Made by a program: the position numbers and the translations under genes
Notes under the pieces: generated by a model
Told to the model about the DNA's origin: nothing
Database searches by the model: none
The model's input: only the letters and a program-made list of their open reading frames with translations
Shown: positions 14,098 through 25,911 of the stretch, piece after piece
Layout of the letters: the number at the start of each line of letters is the position of its first letter
How positions within the stretch are numbered: the stretch's first letter is position 1
NCBI GenBank assembly: GCA_029959195.1
Contig: CP114117.1
Location: 1,116,001-1,180,000 of the forward strand
DNA: 64,000 nt
Reading direction: 5' to 3'
Origin: Dictyophora rubrovolvata
Taxonomy: Eukaryota; Basidiomycota; Agaricomycetes; Phallales; Phallaceae

Positions 14098-15128
14098 GTG
14101 TATTGTTTGCTTTTAGATATAGAATAGATCTGGTTGGACTATACAGACAATCAATGCACTATTTTGAGCTCTTGCGAATGTTGGAATAAAAGAGAAAAAA
14201 AGAACTGTTGAAAGGATTGAATGAGAAGGGACTAAGTGGTAGTTGTAAAGCGGTGCTCGAACAGCGGACGCTGGTGTCACGAAGTTAGCTAATGTCCCTT
14301 TTTGGACGCGGAAATTGAAATGTACAGTTCAGTTTGATCGTAAGTTTTTTCAAATAAAATTTTGAGTTTCAATAGCTAATTTCGGGAAGATCTCAAAAAA
14401 AAAAAAAGAAAAAAAAAGAATTTTGTCTTTTCAAACTCTTCGAGAAGAACATGTACAGCAACCCCCCCTCTTCGCGATCGCGCAGCCGACGTCAACCTCC
14501 TCAAGAACCCCCAGATTTTGAATTTGCACAGCTGTGATAAATTTATGTATTCCCGACCACACACAGGTCAGAATCATTTTTTATGCACAGAATTCAATGA
14601 TAGCCGGTTGACGTTCATCAAGCACACATCGAAATACATAGCACCCATGCATCCCAGGCGTGCATTGAAACGAAGCACGCACCATAATGATTTAGGCTCC
14701 AAGATTACACTGAGACGTTGACGTGTCGCCCCAGTCCTATTTTAAATGATCCGCTATCGCTTGCCAAAGGTAGGTATGTAATACAAAACCCGGTATTCGT
14801 CGACTCCGCTGGGCACACTGCATACCTATCAAGGAATTGACATTATACCGTGAATCGCATATCCACTATCACCCTGGGGTTCCCACCAAGCAGCAAAGCA
14901 CCACAGTAATTCAAGTAATCCAACTCAGTGCGCAAATAAAAGACAGAGACAAGCAAGAGACAAGCAAGAGACATTGGTCGAGCGGTGGCCAACATAACGT
15001 CACAGTCACGTGCGCTATCTCATTACTTTGGCCGAGCGTCCGTCGATATTGCAATGCGCTATTGCTATTGTACTTTTCCTACGAACAGTTGTGCCTAAAG
15101 GAATCTATTCTTCAACGTATTACCAGTG
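14098..15128. other. shared divergent promoter of syntaxins A and B
   Basis: About 1.03 kb separates two head-to-head syntaxin start codons. It contains an A-rich run with interrupting G at about 14395-14420 and only short, unsupported open frames. It presumably holds both promoters. I see no conserved site I can name. Confidence 0.55.
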
Positions 15129-16521
15129 ATGGCGAGAGATAGGTTAGCTGCTTACCGAGTATGAATATTCCCAACCACATTCCTCACCGAAAGTTCGTTC
15201 TAATACATAATGCACCATAGGCTCAACAGCAAGTGTCCGGGTAATTGGGTGCTGCCCTCTATGCCTTGATAAATATTCATGTTTTTTTTTATCAATAGAA
15301 ATGGGGATCAGTCCCCTGCGTTGACCTCAGAAAACCATGAGTTACGAAACATAAATGCCAACCCTGCAACGCCAGATGAAATGGAATCTTTTTATAGTGA
15401 AGTACGTTTTAAAAGACATACACATTTTTTATCATATAGTTAATGTCTCCACATTAGCTTCAACTTCTTAAAGATAGCCTGGCAACATACCGCGAATATG
15501 TTACTCGTATTTCGGAATTGCACTCTCAATCAATGAGCAACGCCGACGCCGAAAGCATTGAGCGCGATAAATCTCAACTAAACAATCTCATTAATACATC
15601 TCGGGCTCTTTCTAATGACATTAAAAAGAAAATTGAGGTTCTACAGCGCGATAGACGAACAGGTACTGAAGGTAAAATTCGGAGTGAACAGGTCTGGCCC
15701 GTGTTTTAAACCTTATATTTTCTTTATTCTTCTCATGCACTTCCCTCTCGCAGCTTGCACTTATCAGTCGAAAATTCCTTGAGGCCATTCAAAATCATCA
15801 ACAGATTGAACAACAATATAGAACGAAATTCAAGCAACGTGTAGAACGTCAGTTTAAGATCGGTATGTACCCCCTTTTAGCTTGTAAGACTAGTCTTTTT
15901 AATATTGCTAAATAGTTAAACCTGACGCATCGCCAGAGGAGGTCAAACTCGTCGTTGACGAGGGAGGCGGGCAACAAATATTCACTGAAGCAGTAAGCTT
16001 ATGATTCATTTTTTTACGCCGTGTAAGTATGTTTGATTTACACTCGATCTGACACAGCTTCAATCGACAACACGATACGGAACGGCCCGTATGGCATATC
16101 AAGAAGTTCAAGAAAGACAAGCAGAAATACAAAAGATTGAATACACCCTTACCGAGCTTGCTCAATTATTTAATGAGGTATGTAAGGATAGATAAACGTG
16201 GGATTGTTTAGCGATATCTCTTAAATATGGTCCAGATGAGTCTATTGGTAGAGAAAGAACAGGAAGTTATTGACGATATTGAACGGGGAGCTGCCGATAC
16301 AGCTGTTCATGCAGAACAAGGGTAGGCCCTCATAATCTTAGAAAGTTGATCCATATCTCAACCATTTCAGACTCAAACAAACCGAAAAGGCCGTAAAATC
16401 TGCCCGTTCCGCGCGTCGGAAGCGATGGATCTGCTTTTTCCTCACTCTTACTATCTTGGCTGTACTGGGGATTGCTTTAGGCGTTGGGTTGGGTGTTGGC
16501 ATTCCCAAAAAATCTAATTGA
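15129..16521 (+). CDS. SSO1: Sso1-type plasma-membrane syntaxin (Qa-SNARE), copy B
   Basis: Second syntaxin, head-to-head with copy A. Exon 1 (15129-15158) reads MARDRLAAYR. A 20-nt microexon (15221-15240) adds AQQQVSG, and exon 3 (15299-15401) leads into Habc (LQLLKDSLATYREYVTRISE). Without the microexon the frame closes, so its use is well supported. The SNARE region reads 'IQKIEYTLTELAQLFNE' and 'MSLLVEKEQEVIDDIERGA'. Here the central position reads Glu-Gln within KEQE, so the zero-layer Gln is retained. The basic stretch SARSARRKRW and a 20-residue TM helix with Gly-rich end (GIALGVGLGVGIP) close the protein. It converges on copy C, about 105 bases apart. Confidence 0.93.
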
Positions 16522-16626
16522 GCCTAGCTATTTAAGACACATGATTCGCGAAGGAACATTATTAAAGAACTCGTTTCCCAATTCATACACTGAAATTCCA
16601 TCTGTATACTAGAAATAAATTATCTC

Positions 16627-18235
16627 TCAAAGGTTTCCGTTGGTCGCCGCTATGATTAGAATGGTTATGGATATAGTGAAAAGAATGAGGAGTACGAGCG
16701 CAAGCGCGATGCAAAGCCATTTTTTCTTCCGATGAGCGCGGGCGGAATTGACGGCTTTCTTCATTTGAGTATATCTATCAAATCGTATGGTAAGAGTGGG
16801 GCGCGCACTGGGAAACAAAGATACCTACCCCATCTCACCGTGTTTTTCGACATCGCTGGAAATGGTTTTGATCTCATCAATAGCTTCTCCTTGTGTCATG
16901 ATCAAGGTATTCATCTGTATTCCAATTTATGCCAGCTTCAAGTCATACACCAAGCACACCTACATCATTGAACAATTCAGCCAGCTCATATAACGTTCGT
17001 TCAATCTTCTGAATATCATCGTGGCGTTCTTGAACTTCACGGAAAACTGTCCGGGATTCACCGAGTCTGTTACATGATTGAAGCTAAATGAAGTTTTTCA
17101 TTACGTCGTTGTTCAGATATTGTTGACACTTCCCCTCACATACCATTTGGGCAAATACTTTATTGTTATCTCGGGCGCTGTTAACAGCAGCCTGAAGTTC
17201 TTCAGGTGTAGCTTCCGGATTGACTGCAAAGGTTGAGTTATACCTTCGTCGGTTTGCTGGAATAAAGAAACAACTGACTGATTTTTAGCTGCTTTTCTAA
17301 ACGTTGTCTATATCGATGACGATATTGTTGTTCCACTTGTTGATAATTTTGAATGGCTTCGATGAATTTGAACTTGACCAAAGCGGCCTGCCAACAAAAC
17401 GGACAACTCGACCACAATTTCTCAGAACAATGAGTCAAATTTAATCACCTGCTGTTTTCGTATTTGCGCTTCGCGACCGTCCTCTCCTTTAGGAGAAACG
17501 TGAAGATTTCTTATTCGAAGCCTCAGATCGCCGCCTAGTTTACGAGTATCTGCCATTAGTGTTTGGACGTCATGTGTACTGCGCCTGGCTGTGGCCCAAT
17601 CCATACTATCCAAAGCACGAGATTGTGTTTCGGAAACGCGAGATATATTGTCGTTGTAGTTTTTAAGGTTCTCTTGGATGGTCGCAACCTAAGATACAAT
17701 GTCCAGTTTCACAATTATCAACAAAAGTATATATCATAAGAGTTTACCTCGTTATAAAACCTTGCCATCTCATCTTCAAGAGCGATGTTGATAGGTTTTG
17801 GAGGCAGGTTAGTTAGGATCAAAGGACGATCGAAGGGAACAGATGAATGTTTCTCAAAAGGGGAGACTTTGGGGGCAGAGTTGTAATAGGTCCAATCCCA
17901 ATCATCGCCCAAACCGAACGTGATATGATCTCGATCCTGTTGCTTGTTAAGCTGAACGCACGCAACTGGGGAAGGAGTTTGTGGAATTGACACCGGGATT
18001 TTATTTTGCGGAAGTCGTGTCCCAGTCAAACCCGGTGGGTAGAGCCAACTGACACTCGTTCTACACAGCAAGGAATGAACAAATAGCATCTTCGCTATAC
18101 AAAATAACTTACGGATTTCTATCCACGTTCTCCTGTTGAGCCTCGAAAATAGGTTGCGAATTAGCGACAAAACGAAAAATGAAATCAATAGATTTGTACC
18201 CTTACTCGCAGAGCAGACAATCTATCGCGGGACAT
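16627..18235 (-). CDS. SSO1: Sso1-type syntaxin (Qa-SNARE), copy C with long N-terminal extension
   Basis: Third syntaxin. It begins MSRDRLSALR, then a 29-nt microexon (18113-18141) adds AQQENVDRN. A roughly 100-residue extension follows that copies A and B lack; it is Pro-rich and includes an acidic aromatic patch (FGLGDDWDWTYYNSAP). The Habc part reads 'NLKNYNDNISRVSETQSRAL'. The SNARE helix includes 'DIQKIERTLYELAELFND' and 'MNTLIMTQGEAIDEIK' with the zero-layer Gln. A basic AHRKKKWL stretch and a strongly hydrophobic TM helix end with ATNGNL. All exon junctions use GT-AG introns that keep the frame. The extension may give this copy a separate regulatory role; that is inference. Confidence 0.9.
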
Positions 18236-18962
18236 CTTGAATATAGTACCCAGGCCTAATAGTGCACAGCACCTAATTCGAAGAATACCGCTTCCTTTAA
18301 ATATTCCTTCAAAAGACAGTCCTTGTAATCATTGACGTGGCCGAGAAGTGACGATGGTACGTCGACCTGCCCCGTTTCGGAGGATAAGACGGGTATCCGA
18401 CCGCTCGGATGACCTTCAGCACCAACTAATTAGCCTGATGACGTTCAAAGCTCAATGATAATTTTTGAATTCGACATGTAAATGCAGAGAAGTCTGCCAC
18501 GTATCTCTGCCAAAAAAAGGTTTTCAGTATGCTTGTAGTGACAATCCGAACTGCTGCTGCAAGCGGGTGTGAGGCAATTAAGATAAAGTTCGCAAAAGAC
18601 TCCGCTGAAAACACTGAGATAGCAAGATAGATTCTGAAAACCTGCATAGCAAAGATTTTTAATCTTATGTCAATGAGGTCGTCGGTAGCGGTACAGTCAC
18701 GGAAGTCCGCTGGTCCGTCGCGGTAAAGAGACCCTCTGTAATTTCGTCCTTTAACGCTTAGATTTCCTAAATTTGATAAAGTCCTTGCCAGCGCGACCAT
18801 TCATATTATACTGTTTGATTTTTCCTAAGCGGAATATTCAGTGCATCAAGTGATATTGATATTATTATTATGAACCGCGCTATGTTGAACAAAAAAAGGT
18901 CCCGTGAATTTCGGGTCAATAAGAACGTGGGGACCGATATTTTGAAGTTAGTTTGATCAACA
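18236..18962. other. intergenic region with one unsupported ORF
   Basis: The region lies between the copy C syntaxin start and the end of ARG4. It contains the 124-codon minus-strand ORF listed separately. Otherwise I see promoter-like sequence only. Confidence 0.45.
18426..18800 (-). CDS. hypothetical protein, 124 residues, possible membrane segments
   Basis: A single uninterrupted ATG-started frame on the minus strand between the third syntaxin and ARG4. The middle (IFAMQVFRIYLAISVFSAES and following) is hydrophobic and could span a membrane once or twice; the ends are basic. I recognise no domain. Its lack of introns in an intron-rich neighbourhood makes chance a real possibility. Confidence 0.25.
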   Translation of the reverse strand: MVALARTLSNLGNLSVKGRNYRGSLYRDGPADFRDCTATDDLIDIRLKIFAMQVFRIYLAISVFSAESFANFILIASHPLAAAVRIVTTSILKTFFWQRYVADFSAFTCRIQKLSLSFERHQAN

Positions 18963-20749
<1,787 letters not shown>

Positions 20750-20863
20750 TCGCACTGACTCGGTTTCTGAAATTTGGACGGAAGCAAACTTTGCCACTAC
20801 TAGTGCGCGCTCAGCCTTCGACACTGAAGTACTGATGGATTCGTAGCTCCACTACTTTATTCT

Positions 20864-21247
20864 TTATAGAGGAACTACAGTGGTGTCATTGTGCTGAAAT
20901 TCTCGGACTCCTGTTCTAATAATCTTCAACTTTGTAGGACAATTTGGGTCAGGACAGCTAACTAATGCATCCGTCCACATCCAATCATTTTCATCTCGAC
21001 ATCGCTGTTTAGCTGCTAAGAGGGGTAACACAGCACCTGAAATTATCAGAGTCAGATATAAAATAATGTATTGATTTAAAAGTTTCTTACCCAAAGAATA
21101 CATTGAGAACGCTTGATTCTCTGGAAAACTAATCATCTCCCCTTTGACTTCGAAGTAATCGCCTGGTTTCGCACCACATAATATTCGTCTATTATCGCCG
21201 TCTGGCACGATGACCTCGACCCGGAGATCGTAAAGCCGAAACGCCAT
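20864..21247 (-). CDS. TIGR04076-family protein
   Basis: A small protein of the TIGR04076 type, found in bacteria and fungi and lacking a known reaction. Visible family features are the strand-rich start 'FRLYDLRVEVIVPDGD', then 'CGAKPGDYFEVKGEMISFP', 'AFSMYSLGAVLPLLAAKQR', 'NDWMWTDALVSCPDPNC' and 'IIRTGVREFQHNDTTVVPL' at the C-terminus. One intron splits SLG|AVL. The ATG at 21247 is used; the frame runs upstream without an ATG (TTG only), so an additional small 5' exon remains possible. It sits about 160 bases upstream of FUN14, in divergent orientation. Confidence 0.8.
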   Translation of the reverse strand: MAFRLYDLRVEVIVPDGDNRRILCGAKPGDYFEVKGEMISFPENQAFSMYSLGKKLLNQYIILYLTLIISGAVLPLLAAKQRCRDENDWMWTDALVSCPDPNCPTKLKIIRTGVREFQHNDTTVVPL

Positions 21248-21407
21248 ATTATACAAGGCCGGGGTATCTGGCAAAGTACGCGTTTATATTGATGCCCGTG
21301 ATCATTAATGGATCAATCGATCACATGACATCCACAGAGTATCCTTTATAATCATCTATTACATCTCTTGGTTATCATCGCAATTGACTCACGTCAAGGC
21401 TTGCTTA

Positions 21408-22233
21408 ATGTTTTATCAATTTGGTTTATTTTCTCTTCGGAGATTCACTCCCTCTTCCCCCCTTTTGCAATTTCAAGCATGTCGTGAAATCCTGTCGCGG
21501 CGAGCACCGACTCATAGCTCCCAATTCAGAATACCTCCTACTGCTCGGACCATAACTACTAGTATTGGTCTGGCGGCGAGTCGGTTCAATTCAGCTCAGA
21601 TAATCTCTTTGAAGGCTGTCGTTTTAACAGGATGTGTGGGTTTAGGCTTGGCAATGTCCTTGACACGTAGTCCAATTTATTGCGATAGTAAGCTCCAGCT
21701 CAATAAGACAGGCTTGTACAATTGTGCGATATCCAACTTTTACAGCCTTAGTCTACAGGGAGAATGCCGCGCCCTGGACATCCCCAAAACCCGTTCCAAC
21801 GTCGGCGGCCGTACCACAATCCGAAGTGAACTACTATGAATTATCATTCGGCACGATCGCTGGTGTATGCAGCGGTATTTTCGTTAAGAAAGGAGCGAAA
21901 TTAGCCGCGACTCTACTAGGTGGTATTTTTGTTTTATTGCAAGTACGTTCTTTATCGTCTAACCCGCGATTGTCTCTTTCCTTTCCGAGTCCCTTCTCTA
22001 CTCATCTGGTTTCTGATGCATAGTACTTTCACTCTATGTCATTCATTCACATTGACTGGTCCGGAATTGGCAGAGGTTTCAATAACGCCATCCGCATAGA
22101 GGATGAAGATGGTACCTCCCACCCCCCCACGATCCTGTCAGCCTGGAGTTGGCTCGTAGACTTTTTGACCGCGGATTTCCAACCTAGAGCAACTTTCCTC
22201 GCTGGTTTCGTCCTTGGTCTCCGATTAGGGTGA
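21408..22233 (+). CDS. FUN14: FUN14-domain mitochondrial outer membrane protein
   Basis: This is a homolog of FUN14/FUNDC proteins, small outer mitochondrial membrane proteins; the animal member FUNDC1 is a mitophagy receptor. The N-terminus is basic and Ser/Arg-rich, with a hydrophobic stretch (VVLTGCVGLGLAMSL), consistent with mitochondrial targeting. The FUN14 domain proper reads 'ELSFGTIAGVCSGIFVKKGA', then 'LAATLLGGIFVLLQYFHSM', then IDWSGIGRGFN, and ends with 'PRATFLAGFVLGLRLG', the classical C-terminal glycine-rich helix. Three exons with two GT-AG introns (after CDS.. at about 21687 and after LLQ at about 21941). A Y-x-x-L stretch (YYEL) precedes the domain. Confidence 0.9.
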
Positions 22234-22464
22234 CATCTTATCATACTCTTTATTTAATGGGATTGGAGGCCGGTATTTAATAGATTAATGATGAGTTATG
22301 ATATGTGCTATTCTTACTGCATAGTAGTACGGCTGCCTCGGTCTCCAGCGTGACATGCCGTGATGTTCCCCAGCGAACGCCGCCTTATGCCTTGAGTCAA
22401 AGCTACATACCGGCTAGCCGAGTTCACAAATTCAAATGATCTCATTTTCTGTCGGTCAACAAGC

Positions 22465-23979
22465 ATGCCTTATCCTGAAAAGCTACCCTTACACGTCATT
22501 TGGGATGAGGTTGCATACCTGCTAGACTTCACAAAAGATCTTCTTTCGCTGGCCTTGACGTGCCATACATTCAAGGAGCTAGTCATACCCAACCATCTGG
22601 AATATCGATATATTAGCTGCGATATTCGCAGAAAAGACATTTGGCAGCTTCTGCTAAGTCGGCCTCGTCTAGCCAGAGGTATTCGATCCCTTAGACTGAG
22701 GCCCGAACCGTCCGCATTAGACAAACCTCAGCTACCACAAATTTTGCATAATTCCCCCGATCGGAATTTTTACTACGGTGTGCCGGTTGCGAGTGAACAT
22801 TTAACACTCTTTAGGAGCTCGCTTTCCTATATGACGTTTTTGAAAGAGCTCGTTTGGAAGCACAACTACGTCCCAGCAGGCGATGTCATCAATATCTTTC
22901 GCGTCTTAACAAGTACAACTTGCTCTTTAAAAGCATTATCTGTCAACTTCTTCTGGCTAGACAACCCACGGTTCTCAGACAGTAGACAGCAACTCGAAAA
23001 TCTTTCGGTCAGTTTTTTTTTTTTTTTATTCGTCTTACCTCGCATCCTAATCTGAGTTTTATTTAGGTATGGAACTTAACCAGCCTAACCAAAGTCGTAA
23101 TAGTTCACGCGCCAGGACCAGCAACCATTGAAATGCTCATTCACTGCCCAGATATCGAAGATTTGTCTCTCTGGAGTTTACCGAGTTCATTTTCTCCTTA
23201 CTTATTCGAACACGCGACATGGAAGAAGCTGCGCCGTTTACATATCACAACAAGTCTATTATTTAATGCATACAGTCAAGACATATCTGAAGTGCTTATT
23301 TCATTTTTCGGACGACATGTCAACCTGGAATGTTTGTTCTTTGCCATGTTAGACGTTTCGGTTCCCCTTCTTCCTTCGTCTTGTCTGCCTAAACTTCGTT
23401 CTATTGCATGGGAAGCCAATGTCGCATACCCTCTGACAGACTTCCTATCACAGACCATCATATCCCACTTGGTACATTGGCAATGTCCTATTGACGAAAT
23501 TGATTTTGATCGTCTCCCACAAATGGATCAGCTGGAGTCTTGCCATCTCTCCGTATACGGCTATTTACCCAGATCTCTTGCACAATTTTTACGACATGCA
23601 CCCAATTTAAAAAAGCTCAGTATACATCTTGAAGACCCAGAAGTGGAAGAGGGTGTGAGTATACCACATCGTTTGTACAATAGTTAATAATCTACACATG
23701 CTACTGCAGGTTGCGAAGGAGGCGCTCATGGAAGCTTTCCTTCAATGTTCCAAACTTACACACATCTTTAGCTCTATTCCACTGATGACAGAAAATGGCC
23801 CAAGCTTGGCATCTATTTTCCCAAGCTTACGATTTGCTGAAGCTGAGAGCAATGGTAAAAACAAGTACGTGGAACTGGAGAGAGGTGAAGAAGGACAGTA
23901 CCTCGGATATCATTTTGTAACGCTAGAAAAAGCTGGCGGAAGTCCGGAAACTTGGGGCAACTTCTTTTTACATTTATAG
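22465..23979 (+). CDS. F-box protein, agaricomycete type
   Basis: The N-terminal 50 residues form an F-box-like helix set (LPLHVIWDEVAYLLDFTKDL, then SLALTCHTFKELVIP) expected to bind Skp1 in an SCF ubiquitin ligase. The rest is a run of degenerate Leu-rich segments ('LRRLHITTSLLFNAYSQDIS', 'LPKLRSIAWEA', 'HAPNLKKLSIHLED') typical of the large, variable fungal F-box families. Three exons; introns near 23009-23067 and 23655-23709. The substrate cannot be told. Such genes expand rapidly in mushroom-forming fungi, which fits the suggested lineage. Confidence 0.75.
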
Positions 23980-24166
23980 CCTCTGAGAAAATTGTTTAGA
24001 GGAAGGTTGTATATCAGCAATGAATCTAAATCGTAAATGTAAAATACAGCATATCGCAAAGTTACACTATGATCTTTCACAGAAACAGAAAATTAAGGGC
24101 TACAGCTGTTGTCATGAACATACTAATGCAAAAAGAGTGCGCAAAGGAGAAAAAGTGAGGAGTCGA

Positions 24167-25476
24167 TTATTCTTCATAATAGGTAGGGGAAACTGGCGCA
24201 TCAATGCTATGTGGATCTGGGTCCCTAATAGTCGGTGTACGAAGGCCGGAAGTCATCGCAGCAACGGGGAACGGTAACTCTACTCCACGTTTAAGTGGTC
24301 GCAGCTTCTTAGCCCAACGCGGTATGCTAAGGGAAAATCTGGATGAACTTTCTTCGTCGTCGTCCTCTGGTGGAGGGGCGCGTCGAAAAGAAACATCTTC
24401 GATCCGCGAGAAACGGTCCGAAGCGGTTTGTTGAGCTTGTTGACGAGAGGTATTGACGACCGGGTATGCTCGTAATTTGTTTTCAAATTCGAGATGTGGG
24501 GGCATCCATGGAGAAAGTTGAGGTCGGGTTTGAGAGTAAAGGCTATGATGAGAAGGCTTAACGGGAGGAATTTCGGCTGGGGAAGTACGATTGATCTCTC
24601 TCGGAGGGTCTTGATCCTTCGGAGGCGGTGCGGGTTTGGAAGGTAATGTTGGAAACCAGTTGTGAACAAGTGGAGACTCGTCCCATAGATTTTCGTTTAG
24701 TGGGAAGTGATAAAATGCGACGATCATAATAATCAAGTAGTAAATGAGTACTGAAAAATCAACTTTGGTGAAAAGATATAGAAAGTAATAGATGTATGCT
24801 CACAAGTGAAGGCCGACATCCAAGAGAGAATCAATAGTGCCACGCAGGTAGCTGGAATGAAGTATGATTATGATATATCGGACTGTCAAGACAAACCAGG
24901 AAAGACATACATTGAGAGCTACGACATGTTCCCGAATCAGTAGCGTCAGCAGTCGTAACGATCGCCCCAACTGCATGAAATTAACATAAGAATTAATGCA
25001 ACAGAATTTTGAAAAATATTTACGCACTGATCTGGAATAGAAACAGAATTGGCAAAGCAATCGCCTCGGTCCTGTTCTTTGAAAACCTGGAGCGGGGAAT
25101 GCACGTCTCAGACCATACACTAAAAAATGCCTTCAGATCTTTCCGCATATCGTAACTGAAGAGCAAATAACACGATACCCTATCGTAACAATGGCATAGA
25201 AGATTGAGCTGAGTATAACCAGCACCGAACCAGCGGTGGCTATATAGAATGCCGTGTCAATCCTGGTTCACTGACTCGGACATCCAACTGAAATTGTATA
25301 CCTTTATGACCCTGCCCCTTTGAAGTAGCGACTATCCACGCCGCAACAGTGAGGGCAAACAAATTCACAAGAAAAAGTAAACCTGAAAAGAAATGAGCAG
25401 GAGAAAAAAAAAAGCCAAATTGAAAGTTCGCAAGCGTACAATGAAGAACCGCTCGGATGCAGACGTAAATGTTCAT
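24167..25476 (-). CDS. four-TM membrane protein with Pro-rich tail, family member 1
   Basis: Exons join into a protein with four hydrophobic segments and a cytosolic tail of about 170 residues. It starts MNIYVCIRAVLHC, TM1 follows (LLFLVNLFALTVAAWIV), then TM2 (GSVLVILSSIFYAIVTIGV), TM3 (ALPILFLFQIIGAIV), a loop with Cys (GTCRSSQCSTC) and TM4 after SW (MSAFTLLIYYLIIMIVAFYH). A W-x8-W motif (W-DESPLVHN-W) comes just after TM4. The tail is rich in Pro, Ser and charged residues and ends TYYEE. The topology resembles MARVEL-type 4-TM proteins, but I cannot assign that domain by eye. Two relatives lie nearby (25912-27413 and 33380-35021). Confidence 0.7.
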
Positions 25477-25911
25477 AATGGTCAACCGGCAACGCCGTCA
25501 ACGACGAGGAAACAGGGATATTTAGTGAAAAGAAAGGAGAGGGGAGTGTTGTAAATCGATGCGTGCATTTTATTGTTGTGCAGCTTAATGGATAGAGAAC
25601 AATAGCAATGCATAGTCGACGGAAGCAAATTTACCGAGGGTGATCCCCTTTTCGTCTTGTACTTTGTTTATTATGCATAATGATAATACCCAATCAAAAT
25701 CACCAAGAAATAAAACAATAAGACAGCAGGGACAAAAAGCACACATTTCCTTCTTCTTCATTCATACATACATCATGATCGTCACTCGCACCTCACATAC
25801 ACGTAAAGAGAACGGTCGACGAAAGCGAGCGTGATACAGCGTCCCGCGCATGTTCCTTCTGTTACAACAATCCACAAAGACGATCCTACGATTCTCGATG
25901 CTGTTTTTGAA
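25477..25911. other. intergenic region, no gene seen
   Basis: About 435 bases between two related membrane-protein genes on the minus strand. It is A/T-rich with only short unsupported frames, and presumably carries the 3' UTR of member 2 and the promoter of member 1. Confidence 0.5.

Noticed and set aside
21385-21391. TGACTCA just upstream of FUN14
   Set aside because: It is a perfect Gcn4-type 7-mer, but FUN14 is not an amino-acid gene and several such matches are expected by chance in the window.
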